From an uncultured Oscillospiraceae bacterium (GTDB lineage Bacteria; Bacillota; Clostridia; Oscillospirales; Acutalibacteraceae): a stretch of 64,000 nucleotides of DNA. Below are positions 50,796-59,289 of this stretch, piece after piece. Each line of letters begins with the position of its first letter. Position 1 is the first letter of the stretch. Location: the NCBI GenBank assembly GCA_902492455.1, contig CABULH010000014.1, positions 33,233 to 97,232 on the forward strand, given 5' to 3'. Under the pieces are notes generated by a model. The model was not told the origin of the DNA and did not search any database. It saw only the letters and a program-made list of their open reading frames with translations. The position numbers and the translations under genes were made by a program.

Positions 50796-52042
50796 AAGAT
50801 ATTTTCACCGTATTCGGCTTCACCCTGCGGGAAAATCTGCGCAAGCGGGTGTTTTGGGTTATCACCGTGCTGGTGCTGGTGATTATCGTGGCCGCCTGCG
50901 TCATTCTGTCCGTTCTGGGCGGCGGTGAAGAGCAGTCGCCGGGTGAAGAGTCTCCCCCCCAGGAGAAAACCGACGTCTGCTATATCGTCGATGCGAACGG
51001 CTTGGTTCCCGGCGCCGCCGAGACGCTGAATCAATCCTTCGGCAGCATTGGCTTTGAATCCGCCGACGCTTCCCGGATGGATGAACTGAAGACGGCGGTT
51101 CGGGATGACCGGACCAAAAGCATTGTGGAAATCCTGCCCGGAGGAGAGGGCGGACTGCCCCAGCTGAAGCTGTATGCTTTCAACTTCATGACCGGCATCC
51201 CTGCCGACGGCATCGCTCAGGTGGTGAAAGGACTGTACGTCTCCCAGGTTCTCGGCGCGGCCGGGGTATCGGCGGAGAACACCGCGCTGGCGCTGTCCGG
51301 TATCAGCTACAGCATGGAAACCCTGGGAAAGATGGAGGTATCCGGCTATATACTGGGCATCCTGATTACCATGGTGATTTTCTTCGCCGTGTATTATTAC
51401 GGCTATGGCGTAGCCATGTCCGTGGCGCAGGAAAAAACCTCCCGGGTGATGGAAACCCTGGTGGTGTCCGCAAAACCCTCCCGGATTCTGTTGGGCAAAT
51501 GCCTGGCGATGGGGGTGCTGGGGTTGGTGCAGCTATCGGCTTTCCTCATTGTGGGCGCTCTCAGCTGGTCGCTGCTGATCCCTGCGGACTTCACGATAGG
51601 CGGGCTCCCGCTGACTTTGTCCGCCTTCACCCTGCCCACCGCGCTGCTGACCCTGACGTATTTTTTGCTGGGATATGCCCTTTATGCGCTGATCAACTCG
51701 GTGTGCGGCGCCACCGTCAGCCGGGCGGAGGATCTCAGCGCCGCCATGATGCCCGCCATTCTCATCAGCATGGTGTCTTTCTATGCGGCTTATCTGGTGA
51801 TGTTTCTGCCCTCGGAGGGGATCAAGCGGATTGTGACCTACATTCCTTTCACCGCTCCCTTCATCATGCCCTATCGATTGCTTAACGACACGGTGGCGGC
51901 AGGGGATATTGTTATTTCGCTCCTGCTGCTGCTGGCGAGTATTGTGCTGGTGGCCCTGCTGTCGGTGAGGATTTACTCCGCATCGGTGCTGCGCTATGGC
52001 CAGCGCATCCGGCTGAAGGATATGTTTAAGCTGAGCAGCTGA
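50792..52042 (+). CDS. ABC-2 type exporter permease (NatB-like)
   Basis: 416 residues: an N-terminal helix (about 20-45), a large external domain (to about 180), then five hydrophobic helices in the ABC-2 pattern (VAMSVAQEKTSRVMETLVVS is the conserved cytoplasmic segment; PSEGIKRIVTYIPFTAPFIM the late one). Start overlaps the ATPase stop (ATGA). The pair forms a complete exporter. Confidence 0.92.
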   Translation: MKDIFTVFGFTLRENLRKRVFWVITVLVLVIIVAACVILSVLGGGEEQSPGEESPPQEKTDVCYIVDANGLVPGAAETLNQSFGSIGFESADASRMDELKTAVRDDRTKSIVEILPGGEGGLPQLKLYAFNFMTGIPADGIAQVVKGLYVSQVLGAAGVSAENTALALSGISYSMETLGKMEVSGYILGILITMVIFFAVYYYGYGVAMSVAQEKTSRVMETLVVSAKPSRILLGKCLAMGVLGLVQLSAFLIVGALSWSLLIPADFTIGGLPLTLSAFTLPTALLTLTYFLLGYALYALINSVCGATVSRAEDLSAAMMPAILISMVSFYAAYLVMFLPSEGIKRIVTYIPFTAPFIMPYRLLNDTVAAGDIVISLLLLLASIVLVALLSVRIYSASVLRYGQRIRLKDMFKLSS

Positions 52043-52167
52043 TTCGGCGCGGCGGGCGGAGCGCGGACCGGGATTTCCGCAATCTCGCAGAGAAAGCGGG
52101 GCCCGGCGTGCTCGCCTGGAAAATAAATTTTTATAGTGGAATAGATTTTGAAAGGAGTTTTGTATTC

Positions 52168-52854
52168 ATGGAAAAGACGAAGCTTGGTATTTCTGTTGCG
52201 CTGACCGCAGCGCTGCTGTATTTTTTGGGCCTGATCAGTCCCATCGCTCTGGTGGTGGCAGCGGGATATGTGCTGATTGCTGAAAAAGATCAGTGGCTGC
52301 GCAAATCCGCGGTTCAGGCTCTGGCTATCATGCTGTTTTATCAGATAGTGGTCGCTGTGATAGGGGTGGGCAGCTATCTTTTCACCTTCCTCAACAACGT
52401 GATCACCAACTTTGCCCACAGCTTCCACATCGGTTATCCGCTGCATATCGACAACATCCTCCTCAGCCTGGCTTGGCTGGCGCAGGCGGTGCTGCTGCTG
52501 ATTCTGGGCTTCATGGCGCTGGCTAACAAGGGCTTTGATCTGCCTATGATCAGCGATTTTGCCGACAAGCATTTGGGTCTGCCCCGGAAGCCCAAAGCGG
52601 CGCCTCAGCCTCCCCAGACGGCTTATGCCCAGCCCAATCAGGCGTATCCCTACGGATCGGCCCAGCCTAACTATGGACAGCAGGGTTATCCTGCTCAGCA
52701 GCAGACGCCCGCCTATACTCAGCAGCCCTATACGACTTCCTATACGACGGCTCAGCCGCAGCAGCCGGTCAATGCGGGCGCTCAGCCTGCGCAGCAGCCG
52801 CTGTACACCGGCGGGCAGAACCCCCAGAACCCTCAGCCGCCGGCGGCCAACTGA
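52168..52854 (+). CDS. Small membrane protein with Pro/Gln/Tyr-rich tail
   Basis: 228 residues from ATG 52168 after AAAGGAG. The N-terminal ~125 residues contain three or four hydrophobic helices like the DUF4870 family (an EKDQWLRKSAVQAL segment between helices is typical). The last ~95 residues are low complexity, rich in Pro, Gln, Tyr, Thr and Ala (e.g. YGQQGYPAQQQTPAYTQQP), probably disordered and intracellular. Function unknown; it has its own terminator and may be transcribed with the exporter genes 125 bases upstream. Confidence 0.75.
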   Translation: MEKTKLGISVALTAALLYFLGLISPIALVVAAGYVLIAEKDQWLRKSAVQALAIMLFYQIVVAVIGVGSYLFTFLNNVITNFAHSFHIGYPLHIDNILLSLAWLAQAVLLLILGFMALANKGFDLPMISDFADKHLGLPRKPKAAPQPPQTAYAQPNQAYPYGSAQPNYGQQGYPAQQQTPAYTQQPYTTSYTTAQPQQPVNAGAQPAQQPLYTGGQNPQNPQPPAAN

Positions 52855-52885
52855 CACTGTAGGATAGCCGGTACATATCAATTAC

Positions 52886-52925
52886 ACGCCGCGGATCTGT
52901 CTAAAACGATCCGCGGCGTTCTTTC
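52886..52925 (+). terminator. Intrinsic terminator
   Basis: ACGCCGCGGAT pairs with ATCCGCGGCGT, 12-base loop, then TTCTTTCT. Confidence 0.85.
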
Positions 52926-52982
52926 TGACATTCCTGCCAAAAATCGACAAAAAATTCACAATCCGCTGGTGATCCTGACTGG

Positions 52983-53011
52983 CTGACTTTCGGGAAGAAA
53001 TGTGGTATACT
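52983..53011 (+). promoter_or_regulatory. Promoter of the alcohol dehydrogenase gene
   Basis: CTGACT, 17 bases, TATACT (53006-53011) preceded by TG, an extended -10 element. Confidence 0.65.
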
Positions 53012-53080
53012 GAGTTATATTTTACGGTTGGTATGATGGTTACGGCCACCGGCCGATTTTACCTATTGGAGGCATTTGGC

Positions 53081-54223
53081 ATGAGCGTGTTTTCCGTCCC
53101 TACAAAAATTCTGTCCGGCGAAGCCGCGTTTGAACAGCTGAAAACCTATCCCATCACCCGCGCCTGCATCATCTGCGATCCCTTTGTAGCCAAATCCGGC
53201 CTGCTGAACAAGCTGCTGAAGGTGCTGGACGAAATGGGAGCGGATCGCCGGGTTTTCTCCGATATTCGTCCCGATCCGGATACCGAATTGGTGGTGGAGG
53301 GGCTGCAGCAGATTTTGGATCATAAGCCGGATGCAGTGATCGCGGTGGGCGGCGGTTCCGCTATCGACGCCGCCAAGGCCATCAGCTTCATGTATCAGAA
53401 GAATGCCGATGTGCCCAAGCCGCTGTGCGTGGCGGTGCCCACCACCAGCGGTACCGGCAGCGAGGCCACCAATTTCGCGGTGATCACCGATAAGGCCACC
53501 CATATCAAATATCCTTTGGTTCATGATAAGCTGCTGCCGGATGTGGCGATTCTGGATCCCAGCCTCATCTGCAGCGTGCCTCCGGCCATTACTGCCGATA
53601 CGGGTATGGATGTGCTCACCCACGCCGTGGAAGCCTATGTAGCCACGGAAGCGTCGGACTTCTCCGATGCCTTGGCGGAAAAGGCGGTGCGGCTGATTAT
53701 GCAATATCTTCCCGTCGCCTATCGGGACGGAAAGAACATGGAGGCCCGGGAGCATGTGCATAATGCGTCCTGTATGGCGGGGGTGGCGTTCACCCACGCC
53801 CAGCTGGGTATCAACCACTCTATCGCCCACGCTCTCGGCGGCCGCTACCGGCTGCCTCACGGCCGGGCCAACGCCATCGTTCTGCCCCATGTAATCGCCT
53901 TTAACGCCGGTCTGCGGGAGTCCGCCGGGGAAAGCCGCCGGGCGGCGGAACGGTATGCCTATCTGGCGGCGCAGATAGGGGTGGAGGCATTCAATCCCCA
54001 GCAGGCGGTACGGGGCTTTATTGCGCAGATCGAGAGTATGCTGGACATCTTCTCTATTCCCCGCACCTTAGAAAAGGCAGGCGTTAAAGAGGAAGATTTC
54101 CGTAAAGATCTGCCCGAACTGGCGAAAATCGCCTTGGCGGACGGCTGTACCGCCGCCAATCCGCGGCCGGTGAATCTGCAGCAGATGGAACAGCTGATTG
54201 CCCGGATATATAATGGACGATAA
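53081..54223 (+). CDS. Iron-containing alcohol dehydrogenase
   Basis: 380 residues, normal for family III. The NAD-binding GGGSAIDAAKAISFM and TTSGTGSEAT motifs are present; metal ligands are expected at Asp in DTGMDVLTHAVEAY and His residues in GINHSIAHALGGRYRLPHGR. It interconverts an alcohol and its aldehyde with NAD(P)H, probably for fermentative redox balance; resembles PduQ/EutG-type enzymes more than AdhE's C-terminal half. ATG 53081 follows GGAGG; the longer frame from 53000 contains the promoter. Stand-alone unit with its own promoter and terminator. Confidence 0.93.
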   Translation: MSVFSVPTKILSGEAAFEQLKTYPITRACIICDPFVAKSGLLNKLLKVLDEMGADRRVFSDIRPDPDTELVVEGLQQILDHKPDAVIAVGGGSAIDAAKAISFMYQKNADVPKPLCVAVPTTSGTGSEATNFAVITDKATHIKYPLVHDKLLPDVAILDPSLICSVPPAITADTGMDVLTHAVEAYVATEASDFSDALAEKAVRLIMQYLPVAYRDGKNMEAREHVHNASCMAGVAFTHAQLGINHSIAHALGGRYRLPHGRANAIVLPHVIAFNAGLRESAGESRRAAERYAYLAAQIGVEAFNPQQAVRGFIAQIESMLDIFSIPRTLEKAGVKEEDFRKDLPELAKIALADGCTAANPRPVNLQQMEQLIARIYNGR

Positions 54224-54236
54224 GAGCATATGAACG

Positions 54237-54279
54237 AAAAAAGGAACGGCTCCCGCTTGCGGCAGCCGTTCCTTTTTTT
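54237..54279 (+). terminator. Strong intrinsic terminator
   Basis: AAAAAAGGAACGGCT and AGCCGTTCCTTTTTTT, perfect stem, 12-base loop, seven T. Confidence 0.93.
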
Positions 54280-54293
54280 GTGGCAGAAATGAG

Positions 54294-54322
54294 TTGACGT
54301 GACAGCTGGAGGTTGGTATAGT
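54294..54322 (+). promoter_or_regulatory. Promoter of the 350-residue lipoprotein gene
   Basis: TTGACG at 54294-54299, 17 bases, TATAGT at 54317-54322. Confidence 0.8.
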
Positions 54323-54342
54323 ACAGTTGGGGAGGGTGAAAA

Positions 54343-55395
54343 ATGGGGTATATGAATCATTGGAAGAGAGTAATCGGTTGCTTTTTAATTGGCGGGATGG
54401 CCTTAACAACGGTGGGGTGTGGAGGAACGCCCGCCGGAGGAGAAGGACCATCGAACGCCGCCGCATCAACATCGTCCATAACAGATTCGACAGCTGATAC
54501 CACCCGGGGAGAACCAACAAGCACTGTCTCAGCCAATCCAACCGGTTCCACAGGTTCTTCTTCGGCATTGACAACAGGAGCAGCGCCGGGTGTTTCTAAG
54601 GCTCCGGCCGGCACTGTACCCACAGAAGGGAAGGCTCCGGCCGTGGCTACCACTGCTCCGACCACTGCTTCGCCGTTTCGTCTAACGGATGAGCAATGGG
54701 CGGTAATGGAGGATTTTCATGAAGCCATCGGCCGCACGGAGGCGCTGAAGCAGATTCACTACCGCACCCATACCACGATCCTTTATGAAAATGAAAACGG
54801 CGAAAAAACAACTTACTCGAAAACCGAACGGTGGATACGGGCAGGGGAAAGGTGTTATGAAGAAGAGGAATATTTGATGAATATGAATCCTGTGCGCACT
54901 TACAGGCGCTATAATGAGCCGAATATTTCCTATTACACAAGTACGGATCCAGCACATCCGGGAGACAAAAGTGAGGGTAGCGGGTCTGACCTTCCACATA
55001 ATACTTTCTTCGTTTCTTTTGGCTATCTGCCGCATATTAATGGGGCGCCCAGAGAGGACAGGCTGTACCGGGATGATATCTTTGATTTTTCGGAGGATAA
55101 CGGCACTTACACCGTTCGCTATAGGGAGACCGGCGCCTATGGCGCGGAGGGCGGCACCGATTGGCTTCTGTTGCAGGATACATTTGAGCATACGATGACC
55201 TTCCGCATGACGAAAGACGGATATGTGGAGTATGTCAGAAGGGAAGAGCGCTATCTGGCAGAGACCATTGAATATCCTGTTGCAGGCAATACTCTTCCGG
55301 TAAACGCCTTTCAAACCTATGAAATGGAATGCATGGATCCGGGGATGCCGGTGGCGGTGGAAAAACCGGATTGGGCCAAGGCAATGGACCAATAA
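54343..55395 (+). CDS. Secreted lipoprotein of unknown function
   Basis: 350 residues: signal peptide with Cys near residue 26 (TTVGC, a weak lipobox), a Ser/Thr/Ala/Pro-rich stalk to about 110, and a globular C-terminal domain of ~235 residues with many Tyr, Glu and Arg and beta-strand patterns (TTYSKTERWIRAGERCYEEE; FEHTMTFRMTKDGYVEYVRR). The layout resembles LolA/LppX-like clostridial lipoproteins, but I recognise no family. GGGGAGG precedes ATG 54343. The codon use is a little less GC-biased than in neighbours. Confidence 0.72.
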   Translation: MGYMNHWKRVIGCFLIGGMALTTVGCGGTPAGGEGPSNAAASTSSITDSTADTTRGEPTSTVSANPTGSTGSSSALTTGAAPGVSKAPAGTVPTEGKAPAVATTAPTTASPFRLTDEQWAVMEDFHEAIGRTEALKQIHYRTHTTILYENENGEKTTYSKTERWIRAGERCYEEEEYLMNMNPVRTYRRYNEPNISYYTSTDPAHPGDKSEGSGSDLPHNTFFVSFGYLPHINGAPREDRLYRDDIFDFSEDNGTYTVRYRETGAYGAEGGTDWLLLQDTFEHTMTFRMTKDGYVEYVRREERYLAETIEYPVAGNTLPVNAFQTYEMECMDPGMPVAVEKPDWAKAMDQ

Positions 55396-55564
55396 TCCCC
55401 CGGCGAGAAATTGGCAGGCAGGTGCAAATGAACGAAAGAGGCAACTGTCGAAAAAAGGGTTAAAAAACTGTAATCCATCTGTAACCGGTCTGTAATTGCA
55501 TTTCCCGGGCAATTGCAATACACTGGAAGCAGAACAAAACCTCAAGGGAAGGATGGATATACTC

Positions 55565-56209
55565 ATGAAAACCAGATTTTTAACCGCACTCTGCCTGGTG
55601 GGCGCGCTGCTTCTGCTGACGCTGACGGGCTGTTCCAACACCCCGGGAGAATCCGATGCCGGCAGTTCGGCACCGGCGCAGACCACGCCTGCCGAAACCA
55701 AACCGGAGACTACCGCCCCGCCTGCCACCGAGCCGGACCCGGATCCCACCCAGCCGGCCGATCCCACGGAACCGGATAATCCTACTGAACCGGCCGATCC
55801 CACACAGCCGGCGGAGCCCACCACGCCTCCGGCGGGGGACAAAGGAGCGGCTGTGGCGGCCAAAGCCCAGAGCCTGATCGGCAAACCCTTCAAAATGGGA
55901 GCAACCGGACCGGATGAATTCGACAATTCCGGATTTATCTACTATTGCTATATGCAAAACGGTGTGACCCTGCCACGCCGGACCGGCGATATGTTCAAGG
56001 CCGGCACAGCGGTGGAGAAAGCGGATCTGCAGCCCGGCGATGTGGTGTTCTTCTATATGGACACCGAGGGCGCCGCTCAGTTTGCCGGCATTTATATGGG
56101 CAATCAGAAATTTATCTCCTGCAACAACGAGGAAAGCCCCGTTAAGGAGCAGGATATGAGCTGGCCTTACTACGCCGAGCGTTTTCTGGGAGCCAGACGG
56201 TACGCATAA
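55565..56209 (+). CDS. NlpC/P60-like lipoprotein lacking catalytic residues
   Basis: 214 residues: lipobox LTGC (Cys23), a stalk of Pro/Thr/Asp/Glu repeats (PTEPD, PTQPA; about 40-90), and a ~115-residue NlpC/P60 fold. The family's DCSGF is DNSGF here (Asn121 for the nucleophile Cys), the catalytic HVGIY is FAGIY (Phe173 for His), and the third polar site in FIHA is FISC. The surrounding LPRRTGDMF and LQPGDVVFFY blocks are intact, so the fold is kept but peptidase activity should be gone. It may bind peptidoglycan stems without cutting. Confidence 0.82.
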   Translation: MKTRFLTALCLVGALLLLTLTGCSNTPGESDAGSSAPAQTTPAETKPETTAPPATEPDPDPTQPADPTEPDNPTEPADPTQPAEPTTPPAGDKGAAVAAKAQSLIGKPFKMGATGPDEFDNSGFIYYCYMQNGVTLPRRTGDMFKAGTAVEKADLQPGDVVFFYMDTEGAAQFAGIYMGNQKFISCNNEESPVKEQDMSWPYYAERFLGARRYA

Positions 56210-56227
56210 GAAGAACCAATTGACACA

Positions 56228-56264
56228 GAAAACTCCGGGGAATGCTTTCCCCGGAGTTTTTTAT
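56228..56264 (+). terminator. Intrinsic terminator before proC
   Basis: AAAACTCCGGGGAA and TTCCCCGGAGTTTT, four-base loop, T run ending at 56262, directly touching the -35 box of the next promoter. Confidence 0.92.
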
Positions 56265-56292
56265 TGACAGAGCGAACCGTTGGAGGTACTAT
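56264..56292 (+). promoter_or_regulatory. Promoter of proC
   Basis: TTGACA at 56264-56269, 17 bases, TACTAT at 56287-56292. Confidence 0.75.
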
Positions 56293-56324
56293 CAATATAT
56301 CGTGAGACACGGAGGGATTGGAAT

Positions 56325-57119
56325 ATGAAGATTGGTTTTATCGGCGCGGGCAACATGGCCGGCGCGATTATTCGGGGAATGGTAAGCGGAGGCTTCCGAG
56401 GAAGCGATATTCTGATATTTGATACGGACAGCGCTAAAATGGTGGCGTTGTTTGAGGAATGCGGTGTGACCATCTGTTCTTCCGGAGCGGAAGCGGCCGA
56501 ATTGGCCGACGCGGTGGTGCTGGCCGTTAAGCCTCAGGTATTCCCCAAGGTGCTGCCTGAGCTGTCTCCGGCGCTGCATCGGCGCCGGCCGCTGGTCATC
56601 TCCATCGCTGCAGGGAAAACGCTGGAAGCCATTGAGTCCATGCTGGGTTCCGGCCTGGCGGTAGTGCGGGTGATGCCCAATATCGCCGCCAAGGTGGGGG
56701 AGGCCATGTCCGCTTATTGCGGCAATTCTCTGGTGGAAGAGGATGACCGGAGCGTTGTACGGCTGGTTTTTGAAGCGGTGGGCGAGGTGATGGAACTGGA
56801 TGAAAAGCTGTTTTCCGTCTTTTCCGCCATCGCGGGCTGTTCTCCCGCCTTCACGCTGCTGTATGTGGACGCGCTGGCGCAGGCAGGGGTCAAATATGGT
56901 CTGCCGAAAGCCGCGGCGCTGAAGATCGCTTCCCAGGCGGTGCTGGGAACCACCCGTCTGCTGCAGGAATCCGGGGATCATCCCCGGGTGCTGGCCGATC
57001 AGGTCTGTTCCCCCGGCGGCACCACCATTGAAGGGGTCTGTGCCCTGCAGCGGGAGGGGTTTGAGGCAGCTGTGCTGGCGGCGGTGGATGCCAGCCTGGA
57101 AAAGGATCAGAAGCTGTAA
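56325..57119 (+). CDS. proC: Pyrroline-5-carboxylate reductase
   Basis: 264 residues, standard length. It reduces 1-pyrroline-5-carboxylate to proline with NAD(P)H. The Rossmann start MKIGFIGAGNMAGAIIRGM, the AVKPQVF loop, VRVMPNIAAKVGEAM and the C-terminal family signature around DQVCSPGGTTIEGVCAL are all present. ATG 56325 follows GGAGGGATT; the longer frame lacks a site. Single gene with its own promoter. Confidence 0.96.
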   Translation: MKIGFIGAGNMAGAIIRGMVSGGFRGSDILIFDTDSAKMVALFEECGVTICSSGAEAAELADAVVLAVKPQVFPKVLPELSPALHRRRPLVISIAAGKTLEAIESMLGSGLAVVRVMPNIAAKVGEAMSAYCGNSLVEEDDRSVVRLVFEAVGEVMELDEKLFSVFSAIAGCSPAFTLLYVDALAQAGVKYGLPKAAALKIASQAVLGTTRLLQESGDHPRVLADQVCSPGGTTIEGVCALQREGFEAAVLAAVDASLEKDQKL

Positions 57120-57134
57120 AAAATATTGCCGGCC

Positions 57135-57164
57135 TTGACACATCCCCAAAGGGACGGGTATAAT
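57135..57164 (+). promoter_or_regulatory. Promoter of the rsmD-coaD operon
   Basis: TTGACA at 57135-57140, 18 bases, TATAAT at 57159-57164. Leader of about 120 bases before rsmD. Confidence 0.82.
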
Positions 57165-57292
57165 GGACATATCTCCAGGGATTACTATAAAGAAATTGCA
57201 GCGGCTTACGCTGGGTTCTGTAAAATGGATGAAAGGGAGAACGGGTGAAGCCTCTCTCGGGGCGGTTATCCGGGAAAGGCCAGGTTCCTGAT

Positions 57293-57835
57293 ATGAGGAT
57301 TATTACCGGACAGGCCCGAGGCAGGCGATTGCAGACGCTGCCGGGGGAGGATACCCGTCCCACGGCGGAACGGGTGAAGGAGGCGCTGTTCAGCGCCCTG
57401 CAGTTTGAAATTGAAGGCCGGCGGATATTGGACCTGTTTGCCGGTTCCGGTCAGCTGGGTATCGAAGCCCTCAGCCGGGGCGCCCAGGGCGGCGTTTTTG
57501 TGGACCGCAATCCGGAAGCGGTGGAGATTATCCGCCAGAATCTGAAGGCGGCGGGCCTCACGGCTAACACTCAGGTGCTTTGCCAGGACGCCGCATCCTA
57601 TCTCACCCGGCACGGCGACCGCTTCGACATCGCTTTTCTGGATCCACCCTATGCTTCCGGCCTGCTGGAGCCTATGCTGGAACGGGTGGTACCTTTTATG
57701 AATAAAGGCGGCGTCATTGTCTGCGAAAGCGATGAGAAGGTGCAGCTGCCTGAGCAGGCGGGGGAGTTTTGCTTGGATCGGACCTATCGCTATGGAAAGA
57801 CGCTGATCCGGCTCTACCGTCATCGGGCGGAGTGA
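57293..57835 (+). CDS. rsmD: 16S rRNA (guanine966-N2)-methyltransferase
   Basis: 180 residues. The N-terminal MRIITGQARGRRL, PTAERVKEALFSAL, the SAM motif ILDLFAGSGQLGIEALSRGA and the catalytic DPPY (AFLDPPYASG) define RsmD. It methylates G966 of 16S rRNA in the assembled 30S subunit. ATG 57293 matches the family start; a GTG at 57245 would add 16 residues with no counterpart. First of a three-gene operon with coaD and a coiled-coil protein, the usual Firmicutes order. Confidence 0.96.
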   Translation: MRIITGQARGRRLQTLPGEDTRPTAERVKEALFSALQFEIEGRRILDLFAGSGQLGIEALSRGAQGGVFVDRNPEAVEIIRQNLKAAGLTANTQVLCQDAASYLTRHGDRFDIAFLDPPYASGLLEPMLERVVPFMNKGGVIVCESDEKVQLPEQAGEFCLDRTYRYGKTLIRLYRHRAE

Positions 57836-57863
57836 AAGCCGTCGGCGGAAAGGCTGGAACGCG

Positions 57864-58355
57864 ATGAAAACAGCAATCTGTCCGGGGAGTTTTGACCCGG
57901 TTACCCATGGACATTTGGATATTATCCGCCGGGCGGCGGCGCTTTTTGACAAGGTGATCGTGCTGGTGGTAACCAATGTCGCCAAGAACCCGCTTTTCAC
58001 CCAGGAGGAGCGCATGGAATTGATCCGTCGTTCTACGGCGGATATCCCCCAGGTGGAGGTGGACTGCTACGACGGCCTGCTGGCTGAATACGCCCGGCTG
58101 CATCATGCCGACGTCATAGTCAAGGGCCTGCGGGCGATGTCGGATTTTGAATATGAATTTCAGATGGCCTTAACCAACCGCAAGCTGTATCCGGAGGCGG
58201 AAACCGTGTTTTTAACTACCACGGCGGAGCATATGTATCTGTCTTCCAGCCTGGTGAAGCAGGTCGCCGGATTCGGCGGAGACATTACCGGCTTTGTCCC
58301 GGGATGCATCATCCCGGATATTATGGAAAAAATCAGAAAGGGCGAGGATCGATGA
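57864..58355 (+). CDS. coaD: Phosphopantetheine adenylyltransferase
   Basis: 163 residues. Catalyses the fourth step of coenzyme A synthesis. The nucleotidyltransferase T/HxGH motif is in PGSFDPVTHGHLDII, and VKGLRAMSDFEYEFQMA with YLSSSLVKQVAGFGGD are the conserved substrate-site blocks. Stop overlaps the next start (ATGA). Confidence 0.97.
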   Translation: MKTAICPGSFDPVTHGHLDIIRRAAALFDKVIVLVVTNVAKNPLFTQEERMELIRRSTADIPQVEVDCYDGLLAEYARLHHADVIVKGLRAMSDFEYEFQMALTNRKLYPEAETVFLTTTAEHMYLSSSLVKQVAGFGGDITGFVPGCIIPDIMEKIRKGEDR

Positions 58356-58837
58356 CGGTAGACGAGTTGCTGGAACAGATCGACGATATGATCGACAAGG
58401 CCTGGAGTTTCCCGCTATCCGGCGGCAAATGCCTGGTGGAGGCCGACCGGCTGCGGGACCTGATTGACGATATCCGTGGGAATATGCCGTCGGAGATTCG
58501 GCAAGCCAAGGCCATTGTGGCAGACCGGGCGGATATTATCGCCACCGCTAAGCGGGAGGCCGAAGGGATTGTGCGGACGGCGGAGGAGCGGGCGCGCAAT
58601 CTCATCGCTCATGAGGAGATTGTGCGGCAGGCCCAGCAGAAGGCCAATGAGCTGCTTTCCCAGTCACAGCAGAAGGCGCGGGAAATGCGCAAGGGCGCCA
58701 ATGATTTTTCGGAAGATGTGCTGCGCCGCACAGAGGAGACTCTGGCGCAGCGCCTGAATGAGGTGCGCCAGGCCCGGCAGCTGCTTCGCAGCCCTGCCAA
58801 GACGCCGGAAAGCCGGCCGGAGGACCAGCAGAAATAA
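58352..58837 (+). CDS. Coiled-coil protein, ATP synthase b-subunit-like
   Basis: 161 residues, no membrane helix. After ~45 residues the sequence is a long charged helix (ADIIATAKREAEGIVRTAEE; VRQAQQKANELLSQSQQKAR) with the heptad/hendecad spacing of ATP synthase stalk or DivIVA-type proteins. Members next to coaD are often just labelled ATPase. ATG 58352 overlaps the coaD stop, so the two are translationally coupled. Role unknown, perhaps in division or cell-pole organisation. Confidence 0.8.
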   Translation: MTVDELLEQIDDMIDKAWSFPLSGGKCLVEADRLRDLIDDIRGNMPSEIRQAKAIVADRADIIATAKREAEGIVRTAEERARNLIAHEEIVRQAQQKANELLSQSQQKAREMRKGANDFSEDVLRRTEETLAQRLNEVRQARQLLRSPAKTPESRPEDQQK

Positions 58838-58850
58838 AAACAAAACGTCA

Positions 58851-58882
58851 GAAACCCGCCTGCACAACTGCAGGCGGGTTTC
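58851..58882. terminator. Terminator between convergent units
   Basis: GAAACCCGCCTGCA and complement, perfect 14-base stem, four-base loop. On the minus strand it is followed by a T-rich run, so it may serve both the rsmD operon and the small leftward gene. Confidence 0.85.
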
Positions 58883-58924
58883 TTGCCATGACACCATACC
58901 GCCGCCATGAAACGGCGGTTATTT

Positions 58925-59056
58925 TTATTTGGCGGCGTCCAGCTTCCGCATATACCGCACGGCGGCACAGGACAGCAGGAACAGGGTTACCAGCGGCCAC
59001 AGCGGCCAGTTTCCCTCCCGCAGCCGGTCCCGGATGGTTTGTTTATTGGTATGCAT
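58925..59056 (-). CDS. Small single-pass membrane protein (43 residues)
   Basis: Begins MHTNKQTIRDRLREGNWPLW and ends YMRKLDAAK, with one hydrophobic helix between (PLVTLFLLSCAAV). AAGGAG lies ten bases upstream of the ATG at 59056. The charged N-terminus, single helix and basic C-terminus look like a genuine small membrane protein. The stop is followed by a hairpin (ACCGCCG/CGGCGGT) and the shared terminator. Function unknown. Confidence 0.68.
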   Translation of the reverse strand: MHTNKQTIRDRLREGNWPLWPLVTLFLLSCAAVRYMRKLDAAK

Positions 59057-59289
59057 AGTTCTTCTCTCCTTGCCGAAATCCGTCGTCTGTGTTCATTATA
59101 TCGTATCAGCAGAAGGAAAGAAGCTATAGATTGCTGTCAAATCTGGAAGCGATGTCCAGCGGCTTAAGCGGATGACAAATAGGCAGGCAAACAGTGCGTC
59201 CGCCCGGATCTGCAATTTGTGAAAGTAACGGAGGAAGCGGGCGGCGTTATATATTTCACGGCATGCGTACACGATGGAATGCCATAAGT
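59057..59289. other. Gap between the small membrane protein gene and birA
   Basis: Both neighbours read leftwards. Besides the ribosome site of the small gene, I see no RNA gene or convincing promoter here. Confidence 0.5.
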
